Shown here piece after piece: positions 26,570 to 35,346 of a stretch of DNA of 64,000 nucleotides. The translations under genes and the position numbers were made by a program. Below the pieces are notes generated by a model. The model was not told the origin of the DNA. It saw only the letters and a program-made list of their open reading frames with translations, and made no database searches. How positions within the stretch are numbered: the first letter of the stretch is position 1; each line of letters opens with the position of its first letter. Source of the stretch: Arthrobacter sp. DNA4. GTDB taxonomy: Bacteria > Actinomycetota > Actinomycetes > Actinomycetales > Micrococcaceae. Where the stretch lies: the NCBI RefSeq assembly GCF_024362385.1, contig NZ_CP101466.1:2914001-2978000 (forward strand). The letters are read 5' to 3'.

Positions 26570-27334
26570 TTCCTGTTCTCCTGTGCTTTGCTTCCTGCCG
26601 CATCCGACGCATTTGCGGCCGTTTTGAATCCCCGCTCGGCGGCGTATTCCGCGAGCATGTCCCGCAACATTCGCGCGGTGGAGCCGGGACATCACGGTGC
26701 CGATGGGCGTGTTCATGATGTCTGAGATTTCCTTGTAGGCGAAGCCCTCCACGTCAGCGAAATAGACCGCCAGGCGGAACTCCTCCGGAATGTCCTGCAG
26801 CGCCCTCTTGACGTCGGAATCCGGAAGGTGGTCCAGGGCTTCAGCCTCTGCCGAACGCAGTCCACTTGACGTGTGCGATTCCGCCCGGGCCAGCTGCCAG
26901 TCCTCGATGCTGTCCGAGTTCGACTGCAGTGGCTCGCGCTGCCGCTTGCGGTACAGGTTGATGTACGTGTTGGTCAGGATCCGGTAGAGCCAGGCTTTGA
27001 GGTTTGTGCCCGGCTTGTACTGGTGGAAGGCCGAGAAAGCTTTCGTGTAAGCCTCCTGGACCAGGTCCTCCGCGTCTGACGGGTTCCGTGCCATACGCAT
27101 GGCCGCGGAGTACAGCTGGTCGACATACTGCATGGCGTCCCGCTCAAAGCGAAGCCGGCGTTGCTCCACGCTCTCGGTGGCAACGTCCAGGGTGCTGTCC
27201 TCAGCGTCCGCTTCAACGGCCAGCGGACCGGCATCTGCCTGTCCGGCAGGCAGGGGCGCTGCGCCTGCGCTGCCGTTCGCTTCGCCGGGAGAAGCCTCAT
27301 ACATGGCCGCGACGGCCGGATCCAGGGTGCTCAT
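26566..27334 (-). pseudogene. sigR: ECF sigma factor SigR, frameshifted near the C-terminus
   Basis: An ECF sigma factor for the thiol-oxidative stress response. Starting at ATG 27334 ([15 protein letters not shown]), region 2 includes [19 protein letters not shown] and [14 protein letters not shown], and region 4 ends [39 protein letters not shown]. Directly after SRLHR, near 26668-26678, the frame changes. In the second frame [21 protein letters not shown] continues and stops as ATGA at rsrA. Comparison with the usual SRLHRGRKxLRDML suggests about five missing bases. Read literally, the frame runs on into rsrA as a 341-residue fusion. Upstream codons from 27595 are open but lack family similarity. 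Confidence 0.8.
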
Positions 27335-27609
27335 TGCCTTCAAGTCTACTGTCAGGCGCCCCGCAAGGGGCATGCCGTACTCCGGCGGCTCGGCGGCCAG
27401 TTTGTCCACTGCCACCGGTCCTGCCTGTCTGGTCCCGTCCAACACCTTCCGCAAGGCCCAACTCCGCTCTGTATCGGGTGAATGATCGCCGGGCCCGTCC
27501 CGCGGACCCGACAGCCATAACCGTCTTCCACGGGCAAATATTCCCCAAAAGTGCAAGACTAGGACCGACTCCGCCGCTCGCCGCGGCTCGTCCATCCAGG
27601 AGGAAATCC

Positions 27610-28158
27610 ATGTCCTTTGTCCGCACGCTCGCCCGGCCCATGCTCGCTTCCAGTTTCGTTCTTGCCGGACTGGATAAGCTCAAGAACTCCGACGACACTG
27701 CCCAGCAGCTCTCCCCCCTGCTGCGCAAGGCTGCGGCCTCGCTGCCCTTCCAGACGAGCGAGAAGACCCTGGCCCGCGTCATCGGCGGAACCCAGGTGGG
27801 AGCCGGCGTCCTGTTCGGCCTTGGCAAATTCTCCCGGCTCTCCGCCGGCCTGCTCACCGTGGTCTCCCTCCTGAACACCTTCGTTGAGTGGCGCAGCGCG
27901 GACATCAGCAGCAAGGAAGGGCGCGAAGGCCGCAGGAACCAGCTGCTCAAGAACCTCTCCCTCAGTGGCGGCGCCCTGCTCGCATCCGTGGATACTGCAG
28001 GCAAGCCCGGCCTCGCCTGGCGCGCCGAACACCTTGCCGCCGACGCGCGCCGCAACGCTTCGCACCTGGCCGCCGACGCCCGCAGGACCACCACCAAGAA
28101 GCTGAACAAGGCGGACAAGGCCGTACGCCGCGCCGTCGAGCACGCCGCGGGAGCCTAA
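27610..28158 (+). CDS. DoxX family membrane protein
   Basis: A 182-residue protein of the DoxX family. It opens [24 protein letters not shown], and further helices include [39 protein letters not shown]. The C-terminal 40 residues are a charged tail rich in Ala, Arg and Lys ([22 protein letters not shown], a near-direct repeat of HLAADARR). DoxX-type proteins have been tied to redox balance and thiosulfate oxidation. It is divergent from sigR, so it may belong to the same thiol-stress response. AGGAGG precedes the ATG. Confidence 0.85.
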   Translation: MSFVRTLARPMLASSFVLAGLDKLKNSDDTAQQLSPLLRKAAASLPFQTSEKTLARVIGGTQVGAGVLFGLGKFSRLSAGLLTVVSLLNTFVEWRSADISSKEGREGRRNQLLKNLSLSGGALLASVDTAGKPGLAWRAEHLAADARRNASHLAADARRTTTKKLNKADKAVRRAVEHAAGA

Positions 28159-28164
28159 GCACGA

Positions 28165-29553
28165 ATGACCGCAGCAGCTGCCACCCGGGACGCATCCGGA
28201 ACACCCGTCCAGCACTGGGCCGCACCTTTCGCAGCCCGGCCCGTCAATGCCACCGTAACCGTCCCCGGCTCGAAGTCCCTGACCAACAGGTACCTGGTCC
28301 TCGCGGCCCTCGCGGACGGACCGTCCCGGCTCCGGGCCCCCCTGCACTCCAGGGACTCCGCGCTCATGATCGAGGCGCTCAGGCAGCTCGGCGCCACCAT
28401 CACCGAAGTGCCCGGGGACGGCTCCTTTGGACCTGACCTGGAGGTTGTTCCGCTCCCGGCGGCAGCCGCGCCGTCCGCCACCAGGATCGACTGTGGGCTT
28501 GCCGGCACCGTCATGCGGTTCGTCCCGCCGCTCGCGGCGCTCCGCAACGGAGCCAGCGTGTTCGACGGCGATCCGCATGCCCGGAAGCGTCCCATGGGGA
28601 CCATCATCGAAGCCCTCAAAGCCCTGGGCGTGGCCGTTTCCGCCGAAGACGGCAGCGCCCCGTCGTCGCTCCCGTTCGTGGTGGAAGGCACAGGCGCAGT
28701 CCGGGGCGGCCACCTGGTGATCGATGCCAGCGCCTCGTCGCAGTTCGTCTCCGCCCTCCTGCTGGTGGGAGCAAGGTTCGACGAGGGCCTGCACCTTGAG
28801 CACGTGGGCAAGCCGGTGCCGAGCCTGGACCACATCAACATGACGGTGGCTGTCCTGCGCGGCGCCGGCGTGTCAGTGGACGACTCGGTCCCCAACCACT
28901 GGGTGGTGGCGCCGGGACCCATCCGCGCCTTCGACCAAAGGATTGAACAGGACCTGTCCAATGCCGGGCCCTTCCTGGCGGCGGCCCTGGCGTCACGGGG
29001 CACGGTCCGCATCCCCAACTGGCCCACGGAAACGCAGCAGGTGGGCGACCTCTGGCGCGGCATCCTGACCCGGATGGGAGCCACCGTCACCCTGGCCGAC
29101 GGCGTCCTGACCGTCACGGGCGGCCCGGAGATCAGGGGCGGTGACTTCGCTGACACCAGTGAGCTGGCTCCTACCGTCGCGGCCCTGTGCGCCCTTGCCA
29201 CGGGGCCCTCCCGGCTCAGCGGGATCGCACACCTCAGGGGACATGAGACCGACCGGCTGGCGGCCCTGGTCGCGGAAATCAACCGGCTCGGCGGCGACGC
29301 CGAGGAAACCAGCGACGGCCTGGTCATCCGGCCCGCCCGGCTGCACGCCGGCGTCGTCCACAGCTACGCCGACCACCGCATGGCCACTGCCGGGGCGATC
29401 CTTGGCCTCGCGGTGGACGGCGTCCAGGTGGAGGACATCGCCACCACAGCCAAGACCATGCCCGACTTCCCGCAGCTCTGGGCAAGCATGCTGGCCCAGG
29501 ATGCTGCCGGGGCGCCGGGGCCGGAAGGGCGCGGCAGTGGCGCGGAGCACTGA
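28165..29553 (+). CDS. aroA: 3-phosphoshikimate 1-carboxyvinyltransferase (EPSP synthase)
   Basis: A 462-residue enzyme of the shikimate pathway that joins phosphoenolpyruvate to shikimate 3-phosphate. Seen: VPGSKSLTNRYLVLAALADG (PEP/shikimate-phosphate loop), DCGLAGTVMRFVPP, DPHARKRPMG, ASASSQFVSALLLVGARF, and near the end SYADHRMATAGAILGL. Normal length. It starts six bases after the doxX stop and overlaps the rsgA start by 17 bases; aroA-rsgA-hisN is a usual actinobacterial order near sigR. Confidence 0.95.
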   Translation: MTAAAATRDASGTPVQHWAAPFAARPVNATVTVPGSKSLTNRYLVLAALADGPSRLRAPLHSRDSALMIEALRQLGATITEVPGDGSFGPDLEVVPLPAAAAPSATRIDCGLAGTVMRFVPPLAALRNGASVFDGDPHARKRPMGTIIEALKALGVAVSAEDGSAPSSLPFVVEGTGAVRGGHLVIDASASSQFVSALLLVGARFDEGLHLEHVGKPVPSLDHINMTVAVLRGAGVSVDDSVPNHWVVAPGPIRAFDQRIEQDLSNAGPFLAAALASRGTVRIPNWPTETQQVGDLWRGILTRMGATVTLADGVLTVTGGPEIRGGDFADTSELAPTVAALCALATGPSRLSGIAHLRGHETDRLAALVAEINRLGGDAEETSDGLVIRPARLHAGVVHSYADHRMATAGAILGLAVDGVQVEDIATTAKTMPDFPQLWASMLAQDAAGAPGPEGRGSGAEH

Positions 29554-30647
29554 TTCCTGGGACGAATCAGACGTCCGGATCCGCCCCAGCAAGAAAGGCT
29601 CCCGGCCCCGGACCAAGGACCGGCCCAGCCACGACGATGCCGTGACCGGTCGGATCATCACGGTGGACCGCGGACGGTACACGGCAGTGGTGGGCGAAGA
29701 CTCGGACAACGAGCGCGTTGTCATCGCAGCGCGGGCCCGCGAACTGCGCCGCTCGCCCGTGGTGGCCGGCGACTTCGTCTCGCTCGTGGGGGACGTGTCC
29801 GGGGCCCCGGACACGCTGGCCCGACTGGTAAAGATCCAGGACCGCCATACCCTCCTGCGCCGCAGCGCCGACGACACCGACCCCGTTGAGCGGGCCGTCG
29901 TGGCCAACGCCGACCAACTGGTGATTGTGGTGGCGGCCGCCAACCCGGAGCCGCGAACCGGGTTCATCGATCGCGCCCTGGTGGCTGCCTACGACGCAGG
30001 AATCGAGCCGATCCTGCTGGTCACCAAGGCCGACGTCAAGGACCCTGCGGAGTTGCTGTCCAACTACACCCACCTGGACTTCCCGGTGATCATCAGCCGG
30101 ACTGCGGATGCTCGAGCCTCGGGGATCGACGCAAGGTCCGACGACGGCCTCTCGGCAAGGCTGGACAGCGCTGCGGTCGCCGCCCTGCGCGACCACCTCG
30201 ACGGCAAGGTCACCGTAATGCTGGGGCACTCCGGCGTGGGCAAGTCCACCATGGTGAACGCGCTGACCGGTGCCGAGCGGGCCACAGGTGGAGTAAACGC
30301 GGTCACCGGGCGCGGCCGCCACACGTCGTCGTCAGCCCTGGCCCTGCGCCTGGCAGACGCGCGGCAGCTGGATCATTGACACCCCCGGCATCCGTTCCTT
30401 CGGACTGGCACACGTGGACCCGGACCGGATCCTGCGCTCCTTTCCCGACCTCTCCCCCGGCATCGAAAACTGTGAACGCGGCTGCAAGCACACTGTAAAC
30501 GCGGTGAACTGCGGCCTGGACGACTGGGTGGCAGGCGGGCACGCAGGTCCCACCGGCCCGGCACGCCTGGCATCGCTCCGGCGGCTGCTCGGCGCTGACC
30601 CCCGCATGGAAGCACAGGAAACCAAAGAGCTCGGCAGCGTCAACTGA
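29537..30647 (+). pseudogene. rsgA: Ribosome small-subunit GTPase RsgA, frameshifted
   Basis: A circularly permuted GTPase that helps mature the 30S subunit. GTG start at 29537 (VARSTDSWDESDVR) inside the end of aroA. An OB-fold precedes the GTPase: G4 LVTKADV, then G1 GHSGVGKST and switch GRGRHTSSSA. At about 30360-30366 the frame gains one base: the literal reading ends LADARQLDH-stop, while the next frame continues GSWIIDTPGIRSFGLAHVDPDR (G3 DTPG). The zinc knuckle CERGCKHTVNAVNC follows and the frame ends at 30647. Everything needed is present once one base is removed, so error is likely. Confidence 0.82.
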
Positions 30648-30691
30648 CGCGTTCTCCCGGCAGAAACGTCCGCAGACGGTAGTTTGTAACC

Positions 30692-31504
30692 ATGATCCAA
30701 CCCGCTTCGAGCTACAACGATGACCTGCGCCTGGCCCATGTCCTGGCCGACTCCGTGGATGACCAGACCATGGGCCGCTTCAAGGCCCTGGACCTCCACG
30801 TTGAGACCAAGCCGGACCTGACGCCCGTCACCGACGCCGACAAGGCAGCCGAGGAGGCCATCCGCGGCCAGCTCTCCCGCTCCCGGCCACGCGATGCCGT
30901 CCTGGGCGAGGAATTCGGCAGCACCGGGCACGGTTCACGGCGCTGGATCATCGATCCCATTGACGGGACGAAAAACTTTGTCCGGGGCGTCCCGGTCTGG
31001 GCCACGCTGATCGCCCTGGTGGACGAAGGCGAGCCCGTGGTGGGCGTCGTCAGCGCCCCGGCCCTCGGCAAGCGCTGGTGGGCGGCAAAGGGCATGGGCG
31101 CGTACATGGGCCGGTCCCTGGCAGCTGCTACCCGGCTGCGCGTCTCGAACGTGTCCAGCCTCTCCGACGCCTCCCTCTCCTACTCCAGCCTGACCGGCTG
31201 GAAGGAACGCGGAAACCTCGACGAATTCCTTGGGCTGACCGAGGACGTCTGGCGGACCCGGGCCTACGGCGATTTCTGGTCGTACTGCATGGTGGCAGAG
31301 GGCTCCGTGGACATCGCCTGCGAACCGGAGCTCAACCTCTACGACATGGCTGCGCTGGTGCCGATCGTCGTTGAGGCGGGCGGCCGGTTCACCTCCCTCG
31401 AAGGCGAGGACGGACCGTTCGGCGGGAACGCGCTGGCCACCAACTCGATCCTGCACTCAGAAGTGCTGCACCGCCTCAACCCGTACCTGGACGACCTGCT
31501 GTAA
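30692..31504 (+). CDS. hisN: Histidinol-phosphatase (inositol monophosphatase family)
   Basis: A 270-residue Mg-dependent phosphatase. The motif [19 protein letters not shown] holds two metal-binding aspartates, LGEEFG is the glutamate block, and [23 protein letters not shown] is the C-terminal signature. The actinobacterial HisN form converts histidinol phosphate to histidinol, the step before HisD. It follows aroA-rsgA with 44 bases between and ends in a strong terminator. Other IMPase activities (inositol or fructose phosphates) cannot be excluded. Confidence 0.88.
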   Translation: MIQPASSYNDDLRLAHVLADSVDDQTMGRFKALDLHVETKPDLTPVTDADKAAEEAIRGQLSRSRPRDAVLGEEFGSTGHGSRRWIIDPIDGTKNFVRGVPVWATLIALVDEGEPVVGVVSAPALGKRWWAAKGMGAYMGRSLAAATRLRVSNVSSLSDASLSYSSLTGWKERGNLDEFLGLTEDVWRTRAYGDFWSYCMVAEGSVDIACEPELNLYDMAALVPIVVEAGGRFTSLEGEDGPFGGNALATNSILHSEVLHRLNPYLDDLL

Positions 31505-31536
31505 CTGCCACGATTTGCCCCCTTAAACGAACATTG

Positions 31537-31580
31537 CGACGCCGGACACCTCCAGACGGGGGTGTCCGGCGTCGTTTATT
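31537..31580 (+). terminator. Rho-independent terminator of hisN
   Basis: A perfect 14-bp stem CGACGCCGGACACC/GGTGTCCGGCGTCG with a 10-base loop, then TTTATT, 33 bases after the hisN stop. Confidence 0.9.
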
Positions 31581-31656
31581 CGATATTGCGTAACAAAGCC
31601 CTTAACAATTGCCGCGGCTTCAATCCTGGCCGCCCCATGTCCTACGCTTTTATGCA

Positions 31657-31755
31657 GGTCACGAGTGCCAGCGCAAAACCCCGGTTTGCTGGTAAGCAAC
31701 CCTCCATTCGCGGCGGGGTGCCCCGGGTGACGACCAGGCCGGTCCGGAGTGGATG
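31657..31755 (+). promoter_or_regulatory. SAM-IV riboswitch
   Basis: From GGTCACGAGTGCCAGCG through GGGGTGCCCCGGGTGACGACC this stretch matches the SAM-IV consensus of actinobacteria: a closing GGTC/GACC helix (31657-31660 and 31732-31735), the AGTGCCAGC...GCTGG arm, GCAACCCTCC and the GCGGGGTGCCCC arm. The following GGCCGGTCC probably supplies the pseudoknot; the 3' boundary is approximate. It senses S-adenosylmethionine and would turn down the aminotransferase downstream when SAM is ample. No other gene intervenes. Confidence 0.88.
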
Positions 31756-31806
31756 CGGCAAGCGCGGATTCCCTATGCCGGAGTCCTGTATTCAAGTGAG
31801 GTCTCT

Positions 31807-33220
31807 GTGACAACTGCCACCGTCTCCCCCCAACCCGCCATTGCCGAAGGCCGCATTGCCGGCGATCGCCACGCCGTTGCCGGCCGTCCCCTTGCTGCCG
31901 TCACCGGCGCCGAAATCCAGGCACCGCTGATTTCCGGCGGCCACATCCGGTACGCGAACCTTGACTACGGCGCATCCGCTCCGGCGCTCTCCGTGGTCTC
32001 CGCCTACCTGAACGAGATCCTGCCCTACTACGCGAGCGTCCACCGGGGGCCGGCTACGCGTCCCAGATCAGCACGTCCGTTTACGAGAATGCACGCAGCA
32101 TTGTCCGGGACTTCGTGGGCGGCCGGACGATTCGGTCATCTTCACCCGCAACACCACCGATTCGCTGAACCTCCTGGCCGGCTGCCTGCCTGCCACCAAC
32201 GGCCGGCATGACGGCGAAGTCCTCTACCTGGACATCGAACACCATGCCAACCTCCTGCCGTGGCAGGGGGTTCCGCACCGCAGCATCGTTGCCGCCGACA
32301 CGGTGGCGGGCACCCTGGACGCCGTCCGGACCGAACTGGAGCAGGGCGGAGTCAGCCTGCTGGCGGTCACCGGCGCCTCCAACGTCACCGGCGAGATTCT
32401 TCCCATCCGGGCCCTGGCCGCGCTGGCCCACCAGCACGGTGCCCGGATCGTGGTGGACGCGGCCCAGCTCGCTCCGCACCGCCGGGTGGACATCAGCGCG
32501 GACGGCGTCGACTACCTCGCCTTTTCCGGCCACAAGCTGTACGCGCCGTTCGGCGCGGGTGTCCTGGTGGGACGTCCCGACTGGCTGGACACCGGCGTCC
32601 CGCACCTCGCCGGCGGCGGGGCGGTCAAGGAAGCACGGCTCGACGGCGTCAGCTGGGCCACCGGGCCGGCCCGCCATGAGGGGGGCTCGCCGAACGTCCT
32701 TGGCGCCGCCACCCTGGCCCGCGCCACCCAGGTCATCGCCGAACTCGACCAGGACCGGTGGCATGCCCACGAGTCAGCGATCAGGTCTTTCCTGGTGGAG
32801 GGCCTGCAGGACATCGACGGCGTCACCGTCCACCAGATCTTCAAGGACACCAACCCGGAAACGGACACCATCGGCGTGGTCAACTTCTCAGTCGAGGGCT
32901 ACGACGCAGGGCTGGTGGCCGCCTACCTTTCCGCAGAGCACGGGGTGGGCCTGCGCGACGGACGCTTCTGCGCCCACCCCCTGTTGAAGCGCCTGGGCCT
33001 GCCGTCCGGTTCCCTCCGGGCAAGTTTCGGCGTGGGTTCGCGGCTGGAGGACGCCGAACGCCTCCTCACCGGCATCCGGACACTGCGCAGCAACGGACTG
33101 GGATGGGACTACGTGGTGGACGCGGGCCGCTGGGTGCCCGCCAACGATGTCCGCACCTACCCGCACTGGGCGCCCAACACTCCCGGGACGGCCGGCGCAG
33201 CCCCCTGCCTCGACGACTGA
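31807..33220 (+). pseudogene. Class V PLP aminotransferase (cysteine desulfurase-like), two frameshifts
   Basis: A protein of about 470 residues when repaired. It begins with GTG 31807 (VTTATVSPQPAIAEG) after AAGTGAGG. Frame 1 covers GGHIRYANLDYGASAPALSVVSAYLNEILPYYASVHRG, then one G is missing from the run at 32045-32049. The next frame gives AGYASQISTSVYENARSIVRDFVGGR until another base is lost near 32124. The third frame carries TRNTTDSLNLLAG, VVDAAQLAPHRRVDI and the PLP-lysine site YLAFSGHKLYAPFGAGVLVG. The family includes SufS/NifS-type desulfurases. The SAM riboswitch ties it to methionine or cysteine sulfur metabolism; the exact substrate is open. Confidence 0.8.
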
Positions 33221-33305
33221 GCGGCGGGGCGGCGACTGCCTGCTGATGCCGGGCATGCGGTAAATTCGAAGGACATCCGCAGGCAGCACCAGAAGGAGGC
33301 CACGC

Positions 33306-34064
33306 GTGGTTCGGGGTGGCCCCAGGCTTGATAACGGCCGGCGCACGGAGCTCGGGCAGAGCTTCCAGGACGGCGGCCGCCACTACCAGCGCGTCCGGCC
33401 CGGCTACCCTGCGGAATCTGCACGGTGGCTGGTACCGGCCGGAGCCCATGACGCCCTGGACGTGGGCGCGGGTACGGGAAAGTTCACCGCGTTGCTGCTG
33501 GCCATGGGGCTGAACGTCACCGCCGTCGACCCCTCTGCGGACATGCTCGCCCAGCTGAAGGCCCACTGCCCCGCCGCCACGGCTGCGCCTGGGACTGCCG
33601 AGGCGACAGGCCTTCCCGACGCTGCCTTCGACGTCGTCACCGTTGCCCAGGCGTGGCACTGGTGCGACCCCCTCGCGGCAAGCACCGAGCTGGCGCGCGT
33701 CCTGCGCCCGCACGGAACGCTCGGCCTGGTCTGGAACCAGCTGGACACCTCCATCCCCTGGGTGCACCGGCTTTCCCGGATCATGCACGCCGGCGATGTG
33801 TACCGACCCGGCCACAAGCCCGTCGTCGGGCCCGAATTCCACGGGCTCGAAGGGCACGTCACCCACTGGCAGGACAGGGTGACCACCGGTGACTTGATGG
33901 AACTCACCAAGTCGCGCAGCTACTATCTGCGTGCCGGCGAGGCGACGCGGGCAAAAGTTCTGGCCAACCTGGACTGGTACCTGCACGAGCACCTGGCCCA
34001 TGCCCACGGCCAGGAACTTGACCTTCCCTACCTCACCCTGGCCTGGCGCGCCACCAAGTCATGA
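33306..34064 (+). CDS. Class I SAM-dependent methyltransferase
   Basis: A 252-residue methyltransferase. Motif I is ALDVGAGTGKFTALL, then VTAVDPSADMLAQL, and FDVVTVAQAWHWCDPL is motif IV with the HWCD block typical of the methyltransferase type 11 family. Start GTG after a perfect AAGGAGG. The acceptor is unknown. It follows the SAM-regulated aminotransferase by 85 bases on the same strand, so the two might share a transcript. Confidence 0.85.
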   Translation: MVRGGPRLDNGRRTELGQSFQDGGRHYQRVRPGYPAESARWLVPAGAHDALDVGAGTGKFTALLLAMGLNVTAVDPSADMLAQLKAHCPAATAAPGTAEATGLPDAAFDVVTVAQAWHWCDPLAASTELARVLRPHGTLGLVWNQLDTSIPWVHRLSRIMHAGDVYRPGHKPVVGPEFHGLEGHVTHWQDRVTTGDLMELTKSRSYYLRAGEATRAKVLANLDWYLHEHLAHAHGQELDLPYLTLAWRATKS

Positions 34065-34137
34065 CGCACGCGGTTTGCGGCGGGGTGGCCGAAGCAGCGC
34101 ACGCTGCCGCACCGGCCAAACCGGTAGGCTTGGGCAT

Positions 34138-34848
34138 GTGAAGACCAGCGCGCCCTCCTCCTCAATCGAGGACTACGTCAAGGTCATCTACTCATTCACC
34201 GAATGGCAGGACAAGCCCATCACGTCCTCCCAGCTGGCACAGCGGCTGGGAGTGGCAAATTCCTCGGTCTCGGAAATGGTCCGGAAGCTGAAGGACCAGG
34301 GCCTGGTGGACCACAAGCCCTACAGCGCCGTCACGCTGACCGAGGCCGGCCTGCGGCTGGCACTGTCAATGGTCCGGCGCCACCGGCTCATCGAGACCTA
34401 CCTCGTCCAGCGGCTCGGCTACAGCTGGGACGAGGTCCACGATGAAGCTGAACAGCTGGAGCATGCCGTGTCGGATACGTTCATCGAACGCGTCGCCGCG
34501 AAGCTCGGAGACCCTAAGCGGGACCCGCACGGCGACCCCATCCCCACCGCGGACGGCCAGGTCCTGATGCCGCGCGCCCACCTGCTCGCCGCGCTGGACC
34601 AGGGACACAGCGGCAAGATCACCAGGATCAGCGATGACAACCCTGAACACCTGCGGTACCTCGCCGCCCAGGACATCGACCTCGACGCGGAAGTCGAGGT
34701 GATGGGACGGAGGCCGTTTGGCGGCGCCCTTATGGTGCGGATCGCCGGTTCCGGCGGCACCCGCGAGTACGACCTTGCTGACGAAATCGCCTCAGCGTTG
34801 TGGGTCTCCAGCGACACCCCGCACCCAGGCTGCGTCCTGGGAAGCTAG
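34138..34848 (+). CDS. mntR: Metal-dependent regulator, MntR/DtxR family
   Basis: A 236-residue regulator. The N-terminal helix-turn-helix reads SIEDYVKVIYSFTEW and ITSSQLAQRLGVANSSVSEMVRKLKDQGLV. The dimerisation/metal domain has HRLIETYLVQRLGYSWDEVHDEAEQLEHAVSD with the E-x-E-x2-H metal ligands. A C-terminal SH3-like FeoA domain ends the protein, as in full-length DtxR/MntR. It would sense Mn or Fe and repress or activate metal transport. GTG start 34138. No transporter lies beside it, so targets are elsewhere. Confidence 0.88.
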   Translation: MKTSAPSSSIEDYVKVIYSFTEWQDKPITSSQLAQRLGVANSSVSEMVRKLKDQGLVDHKPYSAVTLTEAGLRLALSMVRRHRLIETYLVQRLGYSWDEVHDEAEQLEHAVSDTFIERVAAKLGDPKRDPHGDPIPTADGQVLMPRAHLLAALDQGHSGKITRISDDNPEHLRYLAAQDIDLDAEVEVMGRRPFGGALMVRIAGSGGTREYDLADEIASALWVSSDTPHPGCVLGS

Positions 34849-34896
34849 CCCCGTTCACCTCCGCCGATTTGGCCGGTTCCCGTATTGTGGAAGGTG

Positions 34897-35274
34897 ATGA
34901 TCAGCAGACGCGACGCAGCAATAACCCTTGATGTTCCCCTTGAGATGGCACAGCGCCACGGCCTGCCGAAATGGATGTCGGAGGACGAGCTCCGCGGCAT
35001 CATGGACAATCCCCCGCCCTGGCTGGTGCAGTCACGGGCCAACCGGACCGGCAAGCGGCCCGTCTGGGTACACCTGGAATGCGCCGTCTGCGGGTACGAG
35101 GAAGCCGCCCGGCCCAAGAAGTGGTGGCCGGACTTCACCTACGTGGTGTGCGGGCATCATGCCCCTTCCGACGTTCCCGCCGTGCGCCCCGGCTGCGTCC
35201 GCAGCGAGTACGACGGCGTGGGGACGCGTTTCGTGGGCATCGCTGACGTGGAAGCGCCACCGGTCAGCCAGTAG
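34897..35274 (+). CDS. Conserved small protein with Cys/His cluster, unknown function
   Basis: A 125-residue cytosolic protein I do not recognise. It starts MISRRDAAITLDVPLEMAQ at ATG 34897, with GTG 34894 and TTG 34885 as in-frame alternatives. The middle holds CAVCGYEEAARPKKWW and then VVCGHHAPSDVP, a CxxC...C-x-HH pattern that could bind zinc. The C-terminus is RSEYDGVGTRFVGIADVE. It is strongly codon-biased and follows mntR by 48 bases on the same strand, so it may be co-expressed. Confidence 0.75.
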   Translation: MISRRDAAITLDVPLEMAQRHGLPKWMSEDELRGIMDNPPPWLVQSRANRTGKRPVWVHLECAVCGYEEAARPKKWWPDFTYVVCGHHAPSDVPAVRPGCVRSEYDGVGTRFVGIADVEAPPVSQ

Positions 35275-35280
35275 TCTTTC

Positions 35281-35308
35281 GTACTTCGCCTTCCGTGCTT
35301 CGCCTTCC
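35281..35308. repeat. Two-copy 14-bp tandem repeat
   Basis: GTACTTCGCCTTCC and GTGCTTCGCCTTCC, differing at one base, lie directly between two convergent stops. No function is apparent. Confidence 0.6.
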
Positions 35309-35346
35309 GGACGTGCCCGCCCACGGTGCCGGGCCGCCGTCGACCC

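Noticed and set aside
26309..27334. A true sigma-anti-sigma fusion protein
   Set aside because: The linker residues look like an out-of-frame reading of the normal SigR C-terminus, and the lost frame ends in the expected ATGA overlap. Kept only as a finding.
35281..35346. A small gene in the gap between convergent genes
   Set aside because: It is only 66 bases with a tandem repeat and no start with a ribosome site.
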